Position numbers and translations under genes: made by a program | Assembly (NCBI GenBank): GCA_026393955.1 | Contig: JAPKZE010000291.1 | Coordinates: 1 to 22,467, forward strand | Direction: 5' to 3' | DNA length: 22,467 bases | From: Candidatus Aminicenantota bacterium | GTDB taxonomy: Bacteria > Acidobacteriota > Aminicenantia > Aminicenantales > Saccharicenantaceae | In this document: positions 6,403-13,591 of the stretch, piece after piece | Position numbering within the stretch: the stretch's first letter is position 1 | How the letters are laid out: each line of letters starts with the position of its first letter | Notes under the pieces: generated by a model | Told to the model about the DNA's origin: nothing | Databases searched by the model: none | What the model saw: only the letters and a program-made list of their open reading frames with translations

Positions 6403-7886
6403 CGACCTTCTCCTTGTTTGCGGGTGGTGGACTTGAGCTGACCGGAGGCGTCGTAGATCTCGACCGGTTCCAAGCCTCCGAGGTAGGGGCCGATCCATTC
6501 GGGCCGGCCGACGACGATCACGACGGGCCGGGCCGACAGGTACTTCCGGGCCGTCTCTCCGACCATTTCGGCGTTGACCTGCTTGATCGCCTCCGTCCCC
6601 CCGTCCCATTGGGCCTGACCGAGGCCGAGCGCGACATAGCGGGCCATCCATTCGGCGAATCCCTCCGCGGACTCGAAGCGCAAGGGCAGGCTGCCGATGA
6701 GGTAGGACTTGGCCTCCTCGACCTCGAACGGCGGGGGAGGACCGGCGGCCAGGCCGCCGATCACGCGCTCCGTTTCCCGGACGGCCGGGACGATCGCTTC
6801 GGGCCGGACCTGGGCCCGGGCCCAATAGACTCCGCACGACCGGAAGACCTCCATTTCGCTGAACGCGAAGGTGGCCAGTCCCTTGGTCTCCCGGAGGCTC
6901 ATGAACAAGCGGCTCCCGGTCGTGCCGCCCAGGATCTGCTTGAGAACGAGGAAAGGGAAGAAGTCGGGGGCGGACGACGCCATGATCACGTTGCCGGCGA
7001 AGATCGTGGCGGCCCCGGCCTCGGGGGCCTCGACGTAACAGATCCGCTCGCGGTCGTTGGCCGCGGGCGGCGGCGGCGGCGCTTGCGCCGGCGCCGCTCC
7101 GCTCCAGGCCGAGAAGTGACTGCCGATCTTCTGGGCGATGGCCGGCCCGTCGACGTCCCCCGAGACGAGGACGGCGGCGTTCGCCGGCCGGTAGAACCGG
7201 CCATAGAAGTCGGCGACGTCGCGGGGCGTGATGAACTTGATGACGTCCTCGTTCTGGGTGGCCAGCCGGTAGGGGTGCTTTTCGAAGAGAACGGCCAGCA
7301 GCTGCCGCCAGCCGAGGACCTCGGGGTCCTTCTTGCTCTCGTAGAGCTCCCAGAAGGCCGCCCGGCGGACGGCGCCGAGCTCGCGCTCGCCGAACGTCGC
7401 TTCGAGGGTGATAAGGCGGAGGACGTAGACGGCCCGGTCGAGGTATTCCGCGAGGACGTCCATGGTCAGGACCGTGTAATCCATGAAGACGGAGGCCTTG
7501 AACACGGCCCCGAGGGATTCGATCATATTCTCGATATAATCGGCCGAGAGCTGTCGGGTGCCTTTGCCGATCATGCGGGCCGTCAGGGCGGCCAGCCCGG
7601 GCCGGTCGGGGGGCGAGTCGGCTTCGCCGGCCCGGATGACGAGCTGGAGCGTGACCACCGGCGAGCCCGGGCGCCGGGCCGTGGCCACGGTCAGGCCGTT
7701 GGCAAGGACCGTCGTCTCGACCGCGGGCAGCTTGAGCTCCAGGCGCTGGGCGTCCGGCAGGGGCGGTGTCCGGCGGAACCGTTCCTGGGCGCCGGCCGGC
7801 CCGGCCAGGATCAGCCCGAGGGCGGCGGCCAGCCAAAAACAGGCGTCCGGCACGGCCGAGCGGTCCCGGACGATAAGGAGCTTCAT
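6399..7886 (-). CDS. M16-family peptidase-like protein lacking the zinc motif (second of pair)
   Basis: The 495 residues have an exported N-terminus (hydrophobic stretch about 16-33 ending AGAQ) and two M16 folds. Where active M16 enzymes have HxxEH, this protein has GLAALTARMIGKGT (97-110), as in the non-catalytic partner of bacterial M16B pairs. It keeps the surrounding M16 pattern and a C-terminal SRLFMSLRETKGL segment, but the conserved Tyr of GLAY is Thr. A Pro/Ala-rich linker (APPPPPAA) joins the halves. Its ATG sits in an ATGA overlap with the upstream M16 gene, and its stop overlaps ftcD in the same way. A GTG 11 codons downstream would give a more typical signal peptide. Expected role: structural subunit of a periplasmic heterodimer. 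Confidence 0.88.
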   Translation of the reverse strand: MKLLIVRDRSAVPDACFWLAAALGLILAGPAGAQERFRRTPPLPDAQRLELKLPAVETTVLANGLTVATARRPGSPVVTLQLVIRAGEADSPPDRPGLAALTARMIGKGTRQLSADYIENMIESLGAVFKASVFMDYTVLTMDVLAEYLDRAVYVLRLITLEATFGERELGAVRRAAFWELYESKKDPEVLGWRQLLAVLFEKHPYRLATQNEDVIKFITPRDVADFYGRFYRPANAAVLVSGDVDGPAIAQKIGSHFSAWSGAAPAQAPPPPPAANDRERICYVEAPEAGAATIFAGNVIMASSAPDFFPFLVLKQILGGTTGSRLFMSLRETKGLATFAFSEMEVFRSCGVYWARAQVRPEAIVPAVRETERVIGGLAAGPPPPFEVEEAKSYLIGSLPLRFESAEGFAEWMARYVALGLGQAQWDGGTEAIKQVNAEMVGETARKYLSARPVVIVVGRPEWIGPYLGGLEPVEIYDASGQLKSTTRKQGEGR

Positions 7887-9226
7887 TGGGGCGCGAACCT
7901 TAGGACGACACGGTTCTGAGGGATGAAGTAGCGGCTGACGAAGGAGGTCAAAGCTTGGGGCGTGACGCCCAGGACGCCGTTGAGCTCTCCGTCGAGCGCG
8001 GCGAGGCTCTTGCCGGAGGACCAGGCATCGACGAGATAGCGGGCCCGGCCCAGGTTCGTCGACAGCCGCTCGAGGTGATCCCCCTTATAGCGTCGCCGGG
8101 CCCGGCCGAGCTCCTCGGGGGAGACGGCGTTCGTCTTGAGCCGGTCGATCTCCGAGAGGATGGCCTTCTCGGACCGCGCGATCATGACGGCGTTCGTGGC
8201 CAGGCAAAAGACCTTCAGCGTGGCGACGCTCAGGCGCTCGTCGAGGGCCCCGGTCAGGTAACGGGCGGTCAGGTCCCGCTTGAGGAGACGGCTGCGCAGC
8301 CGCGAAGTCTCGCCTTCGAGGAGGATGTATTCCAGGATGCGCAGGCAGTCCGCCTCACCCCGCTGGAGAGGGAAGAAGCGGAAGCCCATGTGGAAGCCGG
8401 CGCTTCCGGCCGGGATCCGGACGTCCCGGACGACCGCATCGTTCTCCCGCTTGAACGCCGGCCGGGGCGGGATGGGACTGTCGAGGCCCGGCGGAATGGA
8501 GTCGAAATACCTGGCCACGAGCTCCCGGGTCCGGGCGGTATCGATGTTGCCGGCGATGCAGAGAACGGCATTGTTCGGGACGTAATAGGTGCGGTGGAAC
8601 TCCAGGATCTCGGTTTCGGTCAGGCCGTCCATCCGGAGCCCGTCGCCGATGAGGGGGTGACCGTAGAGGTCGTCGGGGAAGAGCAGCGTGTCGAACAGGG
8701 CGAAGGTCGAGAGATAGGGATCGGACCTCAACCGGGCCCGGTGTTCGGAGACGAGCTCCGACCGCGTCCTCAAGATGGCCGCCGGGGTGATGGCCAGAGA
8801 TTTCATCCGATCGGATTCGAGCCACAGGGCCAGGGCCAGCTGGTTCGAGGGCAGCGTCTCGTAGAACAAGGCCTTGTCCGCGGTGGTCGTCGCGTTGAGC
8901 TCGCCGCCGACCTTCTGGATGAAGGCGATGTGCTGGAGAGGGCTGATGTTCTCGGATCCTTGGAACATCAGGTTTTCCAGGAGAAAGGCCAGACCCTCCT
9001 GGCCCGGCCTCTCCCGCAGGGTCCCGGCGCTGTAGCCGACGGCCACCGTCACGAGGGGCAGCCGGTCGTCGGCGGACAGGACAACGCGGAGGCCGTTCCT
9101 CAGCCGGTACTCCTGGAAGGAAAAAGGCAGGGAGGCCGGGGTGACGGTGTCCAGCTGGCCGGCCGCCCGGGAGGCCGGGACGGCCAGGACGGCCAGAGCG
9201 ATGAAGATCCGCGCCGCTTTTTGCAT
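7883..9226 (-). CDS. M16-family peptidase-like protein with degenerate zinc site (first of pair)
   Basis: The 447 residues begin with a signal peptide (about 1-23, ASRAAG). The family pattern is strong: YSAGTLRERPGQEGL, then GGELNATTTADKALFYETLP and LALWLESDRM with the third zinc-ligand Glu137 kept. The HxxEH inverted zinc motif reads Phe81-Leu-Leu-Glu84-Asn85 (codons TTT and AAC), so both zinc histidines are missing while the Glu remains. The C-terminal half has TSRLRSRLLKRDLTARYLTG, retaining the Arg and Tyr positions. The ATG at 9226 is preferred over an in-frame TTG at 9256; its ribosome binding site is weak (AAGAG close to the ATG). The gene leads the M16-M16-ftcD operon. Confidence 0.88.
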   Translation of the reverse strand: MQKAARIFIALAVLAVPASRAAGQLDTVTPASLPFSFQEYRLRNGLRVVLSADDRLPLVTVAVGYSAGTLRERPGQEGLAFLLENLMFQGSENISPLQHIAFIQKVGGELNATTTADKALFYETLPSNQLALALWLESDRMKSLAITPAAILRTRSELVSEHRARLRSDPYLSTFALFDTLLFPDDLYGHPLIGDGLRMDGLTETEILEFHRTYYVPNNAVLCIAGNIDTARTRELVARYFDSIPPGLDSPIPPRPAFKRENDAVVRDVRIPAGSAGFHMGFRFFPLQRGEADCLRILEYILLEGETSRLRSRLLKRDLTARYLTGALDERLSVATLKVFCLATNAVMIARSEKAILSEIDRLKTNAVSPEELGRARRRYKGDHLERLSTNLGRARYLVDAWSSGKSLAALDGELNGVLGVTPQALTSFVSRYFIPQNRVVLRFAPQ

Positions 9227-9262
9227 ATCTCTTGAGGAAGTCTTGGTGCCCGGCAACGATTT

Positions 9263-9291
9263 ACAATAACATAAAGGCCGGTCGTTGAAAA
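9263..9291 (-). promoter_or_regulatory. Likely promoter of the M16-M16-ftcD operon
   Basis: On the minus strand, TTTTCA (9291-9286) and TATTGT (9268-9263) are separated by 17 bases, with an extended TGT before the -10. Predicted transcription starts near 9256, leaving about 30 bases of leader before the ATG at 9226. The -35 uses almost the same bases as the -35 of the divergent hydrolase gene. Confidence 0.45.
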
Positions 9292-9313
9292 CCCCTCTGG
9301 AATGTGCTATTTT
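9285..9313 (+). promoter_or_regulatory. sigma70-type promoter of the S-adenosylhomocysteine hydrolase gene
   Basis: TTGAAA (9285-9290), a 17-base spacer and TATTTT (9308-9313) preceded by TGC form a good extended -10 promoter. Transcription should start near 9320, giving a leader of about 38 bases that contains the GGGGAG ribosome binding site at 9346-9351. Confidence 0.6.
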
Positions 9314-9357
9314 GGGCCGGAATCGCGCCGGAGGACCGGCCGAAAGGGGAGAGCGCC

Positions 9358-10614
9358 ATGGATCACGACATCAAGGACCCGGGGCTGGCCGCCAAGGGAC
9401 GTTTGAGGATGGAATGGGCGGCCCGGTCCATGCCCGTCCTGGAAAAGATCAAGAAGACCTTCGCCAAGGACAGGCCGCTCGCCGGCGTGCGCATCGCCGC
9501 CTGCCTCCACGTGACCTCGGAAACGGCCAACCTCATGGAAGCCCTCAAGCTCGGCGGGGCGGACGTCCGTCTTTGCGCCTCGAATCCGCTCAGCACCCAG
9601 GACGACATCCCGGCCGCCCTGGTCAAGTACCATAAGATCCCCGTCTTCGCCCTTAAAGGGGAGGATCACGAGACCTATTACCGCCACATCCTGCAGGTCC
9701 TGGACCGCCGGCCTTCAATCACCATGGACGACGGGGCCGACCTCGTCTCGGTGACCCATTCCAAGAGGAAGGACCTCTTGCCGGGGATCCTGGCCGGCAC
9801 CGAGGAGACGACGACGGGCGTGATCCGGCTGAAGAGCATGGCCAAGGACGGTGTCCTGCGCTACCCCATCGTCGCCGTCAACGACGCCCAGACCAAGCAC
9901 CTGTTCGACAACCGGTACGGCACGGGCCAGAGCACCCTCGACGGCATCCTCCGGGCCACGAACGTCCTCCTGGCCGGGCTCAAGTTCATCGTCGCCGGCT
10001 ACGGCATGTGCGGCAAGGGCGTCGCCATGCGGGCCCGAGGGGCCGGGGCCCATGTCATCGTCACCGAGATCAATCCCATCCGGGCCATCGAGGCCGTCAT
10101 GGACGGCTACGAAGTCATGCCCATGGCCGAGGCCGCGCCGCTCGGCGACATCTTCCTGACCGTCACCGGCAACAAGGCCGTCATCCGCAAGGAACACTTC
10201 CGGCGCATGAAGGACGGCGCCATTGTCGCCAACGCCGGGCATTTCAACGTCGAGATCGACATCCCGGCCCTCGAATCCCTGTCCGGCGGCAAACGGCGCG
10301 TCCGCGATTTCGTGGACGAGTACACGCTCCGCAACGGACGGCGGATCAACCTGCTCGGGGAGGGGCGGCTCATCAACCTGGCCGCCGCCGAAGGGCATCC
10401 GGCCATGGTCATGGACATGAGCTTCGCCAACCAGGCCCTGAGCGTCCGCTGGCTTCTCGGGCAGGCCAAGGGCCTGCCGAAGTCCGTCTTTCCGGTGCCG
10501 AAGGAGATCGACGAGGAGATCGCGGCCTTGAAGCTCGCCTCGATGGGCACGGCCGTCGATCGGCTGACGCCGGCCCAGAAGAGGTACCTGGCCGATTGGC
10601 GGGAAGGCACCTGA
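9358..10614 (+). CDS. ahcY: Adenosylhomocysteinase, short archaeal-type
   Basis: The enzyme cleaves S-adenosylhomocysteine to homocysteine and adenosine, relieving methyltransferases of product inhibition. The 418 residues show CLHVTSETANL (His51), NPLSTQDD (77-83), DDGADLV (Asp125), Glu150 in TEETTTG, and NDAQTKHLFDNRYG with Lys180 and Asp184, followed by the NAD-binding GYGMCGKG (214-221) and NAGHFNVEID. It ends in YLADWREGT and lacks the Lys-x-x-x-Tyr tail of the longer bacterial and animal enzymes. This form is known from archaea and Thermotoga-like bacteria; related archaeal enzymes can prefer S-inosylhomocysteine, so substrate choice is open. The ATG at 9358 has GGGGAG six bases upstream. 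It is convergent with the TPR gene, 25 bases away, with no evident terminator. Confidence 0.93.
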   Translation: MDHDIKDPGLAAKGRLRMEWAARSMPVLEKIKKTFAKDRPLAGVRIAACLHVTSETANLMEALKLGGADVRLCASNPLSTQDDIPAALVKYHKIPVFALKGEDHETYYRHILQVLDRRPSITMDDGADLVSVTHSKRKDLLPGILAGTEETTTGVIRLKSMAKDGVLRYPIVAVNDAQTKHLFDNRYGTGQSTLDGILRATNVLLAGLKFIVAGYGMCGKGVAMRARGAGAHVIVTEINPIRAIEAVMDGYEVMPMAEAAPLGDIFLTVTGNKAVIRKEHFRRMKDGAIVANAGHFNVEIDIPALESLSGGKRRVRDFVDEYTLRNGRRINLLGEGRLINLAAAEGHPAMVMDMSFANQALSVRWLLGQAKGLPKSVFPVPKEIDEEIAALKLASMGTAVDRLTPAQKRYLADWREGT

Positions 10615-10639
10615 GCGGAAGCCCGACGGACCGGCCGCG

Positions 10640-11404
10640 TCAGCGCTCGCCGATCAGCCTCAGGTAGCGGGCGATCGTGTCCCGCGTTTCCGCGTCCGTC
10701 ACCTTGCCCTGGATCTTGAGGAAGATCTCCTTGGACCGGGCGTAATCTTCGTTCTTGAAATAGGCCACGGCCAGGTTGTAGTTGAAGTTGAGATCCTCGG
10801 GAACGACCTTGATGGCGGCTTCGTACGAGGCCACGGCCTCGCCGATGACGCCCTTCTTCTCGTAGATGAGGCCCCGGAGGTTGAGGGCCATGGCCAGGCG
10901 GGGCTTGAGCTGGAGGGACTTCTGGACGCTGTCGAGCGCTTCGTCCAGCCGCCCTTGGAGAACGTAGAGCCGGCCCAGGTTGAAATAGGGCAGCTCCCGG
11001 TTCGTATAGGCCAGGTCGGCCAGCGCCATTTGGAACTCCTTCTCGGCCTTGTCGAGCCGGTTCATCTCCTGGTAGACCGTGCCCAGGTTGTTGTGGGCCT
11101 CGCTGAACTGGGGATTGACCTGCAGGCACTTCTCGTACGACTTGGCGGCCTCGTCCAGGCGGCCCTTCAGGGAATGGGCCAGGCCGAGGGCGTTCCAGGC
11201 CAGGTAGTACTTCGGGTCGAGGGTGACGGCGCTGAGGAAGAATTTCGACGCGTTCTCGACGTCGTTCTGATTGAGATAGTACAACCCCATGTTGTACTGG
11301 TACTTGGGATCCTTCTGTTGCTTTTGCTGGGCCTTGTTCTGCGACGAGGCGCAGAAGGCCAGGCTGGCGCAGATCGTCAATACGGCAAGGACTTTGGCTC
11401 GCAT
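10640..11404 (-). CDS. TPR-repeat lipoprotein, PilF/PilW-like
   Basis: The 254 residues start at an ATG with AAGGAGG six bases upstream (11411-11417). A short leader ends at LAFC (Cys18), a near-lipobox with Phe instead of Ala/Gly/Ser before Cys, followed by a Gln/Lys-rich spacer. The rest is about six to seven tandem tetratricopeptide repeats, recognisable by segments such as YQYNMGLYYLNQND, AWNALGLAHSLKG, AHNNLGTVYQEMNR and YFNLGRLYVLQGR. The arrangement resembles PilF/PilW, the outer-membrane lipoprotein that helps type IV pilus secretin assembly, but no pilus gene is nearby and TPR proteins are hard to assign. It is the last gene of the asnS operon, 32 bases after gpsA. Confidence 0.85.
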   Translation of the reverse strand: MRAKVLAVLTICASLAFCASSQNKAQQKQQKDPKYQYNMGLYYLNQNDVENASKFFLSAVTLDPKYYLAWNALGLAHSLKGRLDEAAKSYEKCLQVNPQFSEAHNNLGTVYQEMNRLDKAEKEFQMALADLAYTNRELPYFNLGRLYVLQGRLDEALDSVQKSLQLKPRLAMALNLRGLIYEKKGVIGEAVASYEAAIKVVPEDLNFNYNLAVAYFKNEDYARSKEIFLKIQGKVTDAETRDTIARYLRLIGER

Positions 11405-11410
11405 CCCGTT

Positions 11411-11417
11411 CCTCCTT
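11411..11417 (-). promoter_or_regulatory. Ribosome binding site fixing the TPR gene start
   Basis: AAGGAGG on the minus strand lies six bases before the ATG at 11404-11402. It separates this gene from the long open frame that continues upstream in the same phase through gpsA. Confidence 0.7.
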
Positions 11418-11436
11418 GAATCGGTGTCCCCGGACG

Positions 11437-12432
11437 TCATTCCGCCTTGAGCGCCCGGGTCATCAGCTCCTCCACGGCCTTCCGGGGCGGCTTGCCGCGG
11501 TAGAGCACCTGGTAGATCTGTTCGGAGATGGGCATCTCCACGCCGAGGGCCCGGGAGATCCGGCGGGCGGCCACGGTCGTATGGATGCCCTCGGCGACCA
11601 TCTTCATCCCGGCCAGGATCTCGCGGAGGGTCCGGCCGCGGCCGAGCTCGTGGCCGACGCGGTGGTTGCGGCTGAGCTCGCCGGTGCAGGTCAGGATGAG
11701 GTCGCCGATGCCGGCCAGCCCGTAGAAGGTCTCCTTGCGGGCGCCCAGGGCCAGCCCGAGGTTGGTGATCTCGACGAGGCCGCGGGTGATGAGCGCCGCC
11801 CGCGTGTTCAGGCCGAACTTCATGGCGTCGGCGATGCCGGCCGCGATGGCGACGACATTCTTCAGCGCCCCGGCCACCTCGACGCCCGTCACGTCGGTCG
11901 AGGTGTAGGCCCGGACGGTCACGCTGGAGATGAGGTGCTGGACCTCCCGGGCCGCGGCCGGGTCGCGCGAGGCGACGACCAGGGCCGTGGGGTTGCCGGC
12001 GGCGACCTCCTTGGCGAAGCTGGGTCCGGACAGGACGGCCACGTGGGGCCGGACGTAAGGCCGGAAGACCTCCTCCATGACCTGGCTCATGCGCATCAGG
12101 GTCCGTTTGTCGAACCCTTTGGTCAAACTGACGACGATCTGCTCGCGGCGCAGGACCGGGGCCACTCGCGCATAGACCGCCCGGCAGAATTGGGACGGCA
12201 CGGCGATGAAGACGACGTCGGCGGCCGTCGCCGACTCCCGCAGGTCGTCGGTGAAGCGCACCGTCTCGGGGAAGACGAAGCCGGGCAGGAACACCGGGTT
12301 CTCCCGGGTCGCCGCGGCCTGGGTGATGATCTCCTCTTCGCGGATCCACAGGAGGGTCGGCAGGCCGATCGACCCGAGATATCTGGCGAACGCCGAACCC
12401 CAGCTCCCGCCGCCGATGACCGAGGTGTTCAT
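11437..12432 (-). CDS. gpsA: Glycerol-3-phosphate dehydrogenase [NAD(P)+]
   Basis: GpsA reduces dihydroxyacetone phosphate to sn-glycerol-3-phosphate, the backbone for phospholipids. The 331 residues match the family. The N-terminal nucleotide-binding loop is GGGSWGSAFA; further on are SLTKGF, LSGPSFAKEVA, the catalytic-Lys region GALKNVVAIAAGIADAMKFG, and GLAGIGDLILTCTGELSRNH. The ATG at 12432 overlaps the plsY stop as ATGA, and GGGGAG lies upstream. Direct coupling to PlsY, which consumes its product, makes functional sense. Confidence 0.96.
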   Translation of the reverse strand: MNTSVIGGGSWGSAFARYLGSIGLPTLLWIREEEIITQAAATRENPVFLPGFVFPETVRFTDDLRESATAADVVFIAVPSQFCRAVYARVAPVLRREQIVVSLTKGFDKRTLMRMSQVMEEVFRPYVRPHVAVLSGPSFAKEVAAGNPTALVVASRDPAAAREVQHLISSVTVRAYTSTDVTGVEVAGALKNVVAIAAGIADAMKFGLNTRAALITRGLVEITNLGLALGARKETFYGLAGIGDLILTCTGELSRNHRVGHELGRGRTLREILAGMKMVAEGIHTTVAARRISRALGVEMPISEQIYQVLYRGKPPRKAVEELMTRALKAE

Positions 12433-13019
12433 GCCGCTTTCTCCCCAAGCTTGCGTTCCGTGCCCCGGACGAGACGGGCGATGTTCCCGCGGTGCTGGAA
12501 GACGATCAGGACCGAGATAGCCAGGGCGATGCCCGCTACGGCCGGGGGGCCGCCCGCGAGGAAGACGATCACGGGAATGGCCAGGGAGGCCAGGATCGAG
12601 GCGAGCGACACGAATCGCGTCAAACCGGCCACGATGAGGAACAGGCCCAGGCCGCCGAGGAGCGGCGCCCAGGCGATCGCGGCATAGGCGCCGAGCGAGG
12701 TGGCCACCCCCTTTCCGCCGCGGAAGCCGATCGCGAACGGAAAGCAGTGGCCCACGACGGCCAGGAGCCCGCAGAGCGCGGCGAACACGGGGTCGTCGAA
12801 CCACCGGGAGGCCAGGTAAACCGGCAGGAAACCCTTAAGGACATCGAAAAGGGCGACGGGCAGGGCGGTCTTCCAGCCCTTGACCCGCAGGACATTGGTC
12901 GCCCCGGTGCTGCCGCTGCCGAATTTACGGACGTCCCGCTTCCCGGACAGCCTGACGAGCAGGTAGCCGGCCGGGATGGACCCGAGGAGATAGGAAACGA
13001 CGGCGACGACGATCTTCAT
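12429..13019 (-). CDS. plsY: Glycerol-3-phosphate acyltransferase PlsY
   Basis: PlsY is an integral membrane enzyme that transfers the acyl group of acyl-phosphate to glycerol-3-phosphate, the first step of phosphatidic acid synthesis. The 196 residues form about five to seven membrane spans. The three family motifs are visible: GSGSTGATNVLR, GFRGGKGVAT and HRGNIARL. The start overlaps the thpR stop and the stop overlaps the gpsA start, both as ATGA. Confidence 0.96.
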   Translation of the reverse strand: MKIVVAVVSYLLGSIPAGYLLVRLSGKRDVRKFGSGSTGATNVLRVKGWKTALPVALFDVLKGFLPVYLASRWFDDPVFAALCGLLAVVGHCFPFAIGFRGGKGVATSLGAYAAIAWAPLLGGLGLFLIVAGLTRFVSLASILASLAIPVIVFLAGGPPAVAGIALAISVLIVFQHRGNIARLVRGTERKLGEKAA

Positions 13020-13570
13020 GCTAGACCAGCCTCACAAACGATCCTGTATTCGGCCCCCTCCGGACGGAGAAGACTCTCGAAAAGGGCGAGCTTTCGGACG
13101 GTCATGGCGCCGAAGACGTCGCCGCGGTGTTTGTCCCATTCGGCCATCGCCCGGGCCAGGCCATCCGATCCCTTGACCCGGCCCAGGGTCAGATGAGGGG
13201 TGAAGGCCCGTTTCTCGCGCTCAAATCCGTCGGCTTCGAGCGCCGCGTCGAGGTCTTCCTGCAGCGCGAGAAGCCCGGGCTCGGCGGCGACCCCGGCCCA
13301 GAGGACGCGAGGGTCCCGATCGGCCGGAAATGCGCCCGTGCCCTCGAGACGGAGGGGGAGGGGGGCATGACGACGGCCGACATCGTCCATGATCCCCCGG
13401 ATCCGGAGCGCCCGGCTCTCCTCGATCGGACCGAGGAACTTGAGCGTCAGGTGCATGCCGCCGACGCCGACCCAGCGGACGTCGGCCCGGGTGGCCTTGA
13501 GGCGGTCGACGAGGGCATCGAGAGCGGACTTGATCTCGCGGTCGAGGTCGATGGCGATGAAGGCTCTCAC
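13016..13570 (-). CDS. thpR: RNA 2',3'-cyclic phosphodiesterase (2H phosphoesterase, LigT family)
   Basis: This is a 2H-superfamily protein; ThpR opens 2',3'-cyclic phosphate ends of RNA. With a GTG start at 13570 the protein has 184 residues and begins MRAFIAIDL, the usual family N-terminus. GAGGAG (13578-13583) lies 7 bases upstream, which supports this start over a GTG five codons earlier. The two catalytic HxTx motifs are His40 (HLTLKFLG) and His126 (HLTLGRVK). The stop overlaps the plsY start in ATGA. cinA is 21 bases upstream. Confidence 0.93.
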   Translation of the reverse strand: MRAFIAIDLDREIKSALDALVDRLKATRADVRWVGVGGMHLTLKFLGPIEESRALRIRGIMDDVGRRHAPLPLRLEGTGAFPADRDPRVLWAGVAAEPGLLALQEDLDAALEADGFEREKRAFTPHLTLGRVKGSDGLARAMAEWDKHRGDVFGAMTVRKLALFESLLRPEGAEYRIVCEAGLA

Positions 13571-13591
13571 GGATACTCTCCTCACGTCCTA

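Noticed and set aside
4717..7836. One 1039-residue minus-strand protein
   Set aside because: Only the part from 6402 is a recognisable protein (FtcD). The upstream part is the wrong frame of the M16 gene and is low-complexity.
9224..9256. TTG start for the first M16 gene, exactly at the predicted transcription start
   Set aside because: Leaderless TTG starts are rare, and the ATG at 9226 directly gives a normal signal peptide.
10640..12448. A 602-residue protein ending in TPR repeats
   Set aside because: The upstream portion is gpsA in another frame. AAGGAGG and a lipoprotein-like leader mark the TPR gene start at 11404.
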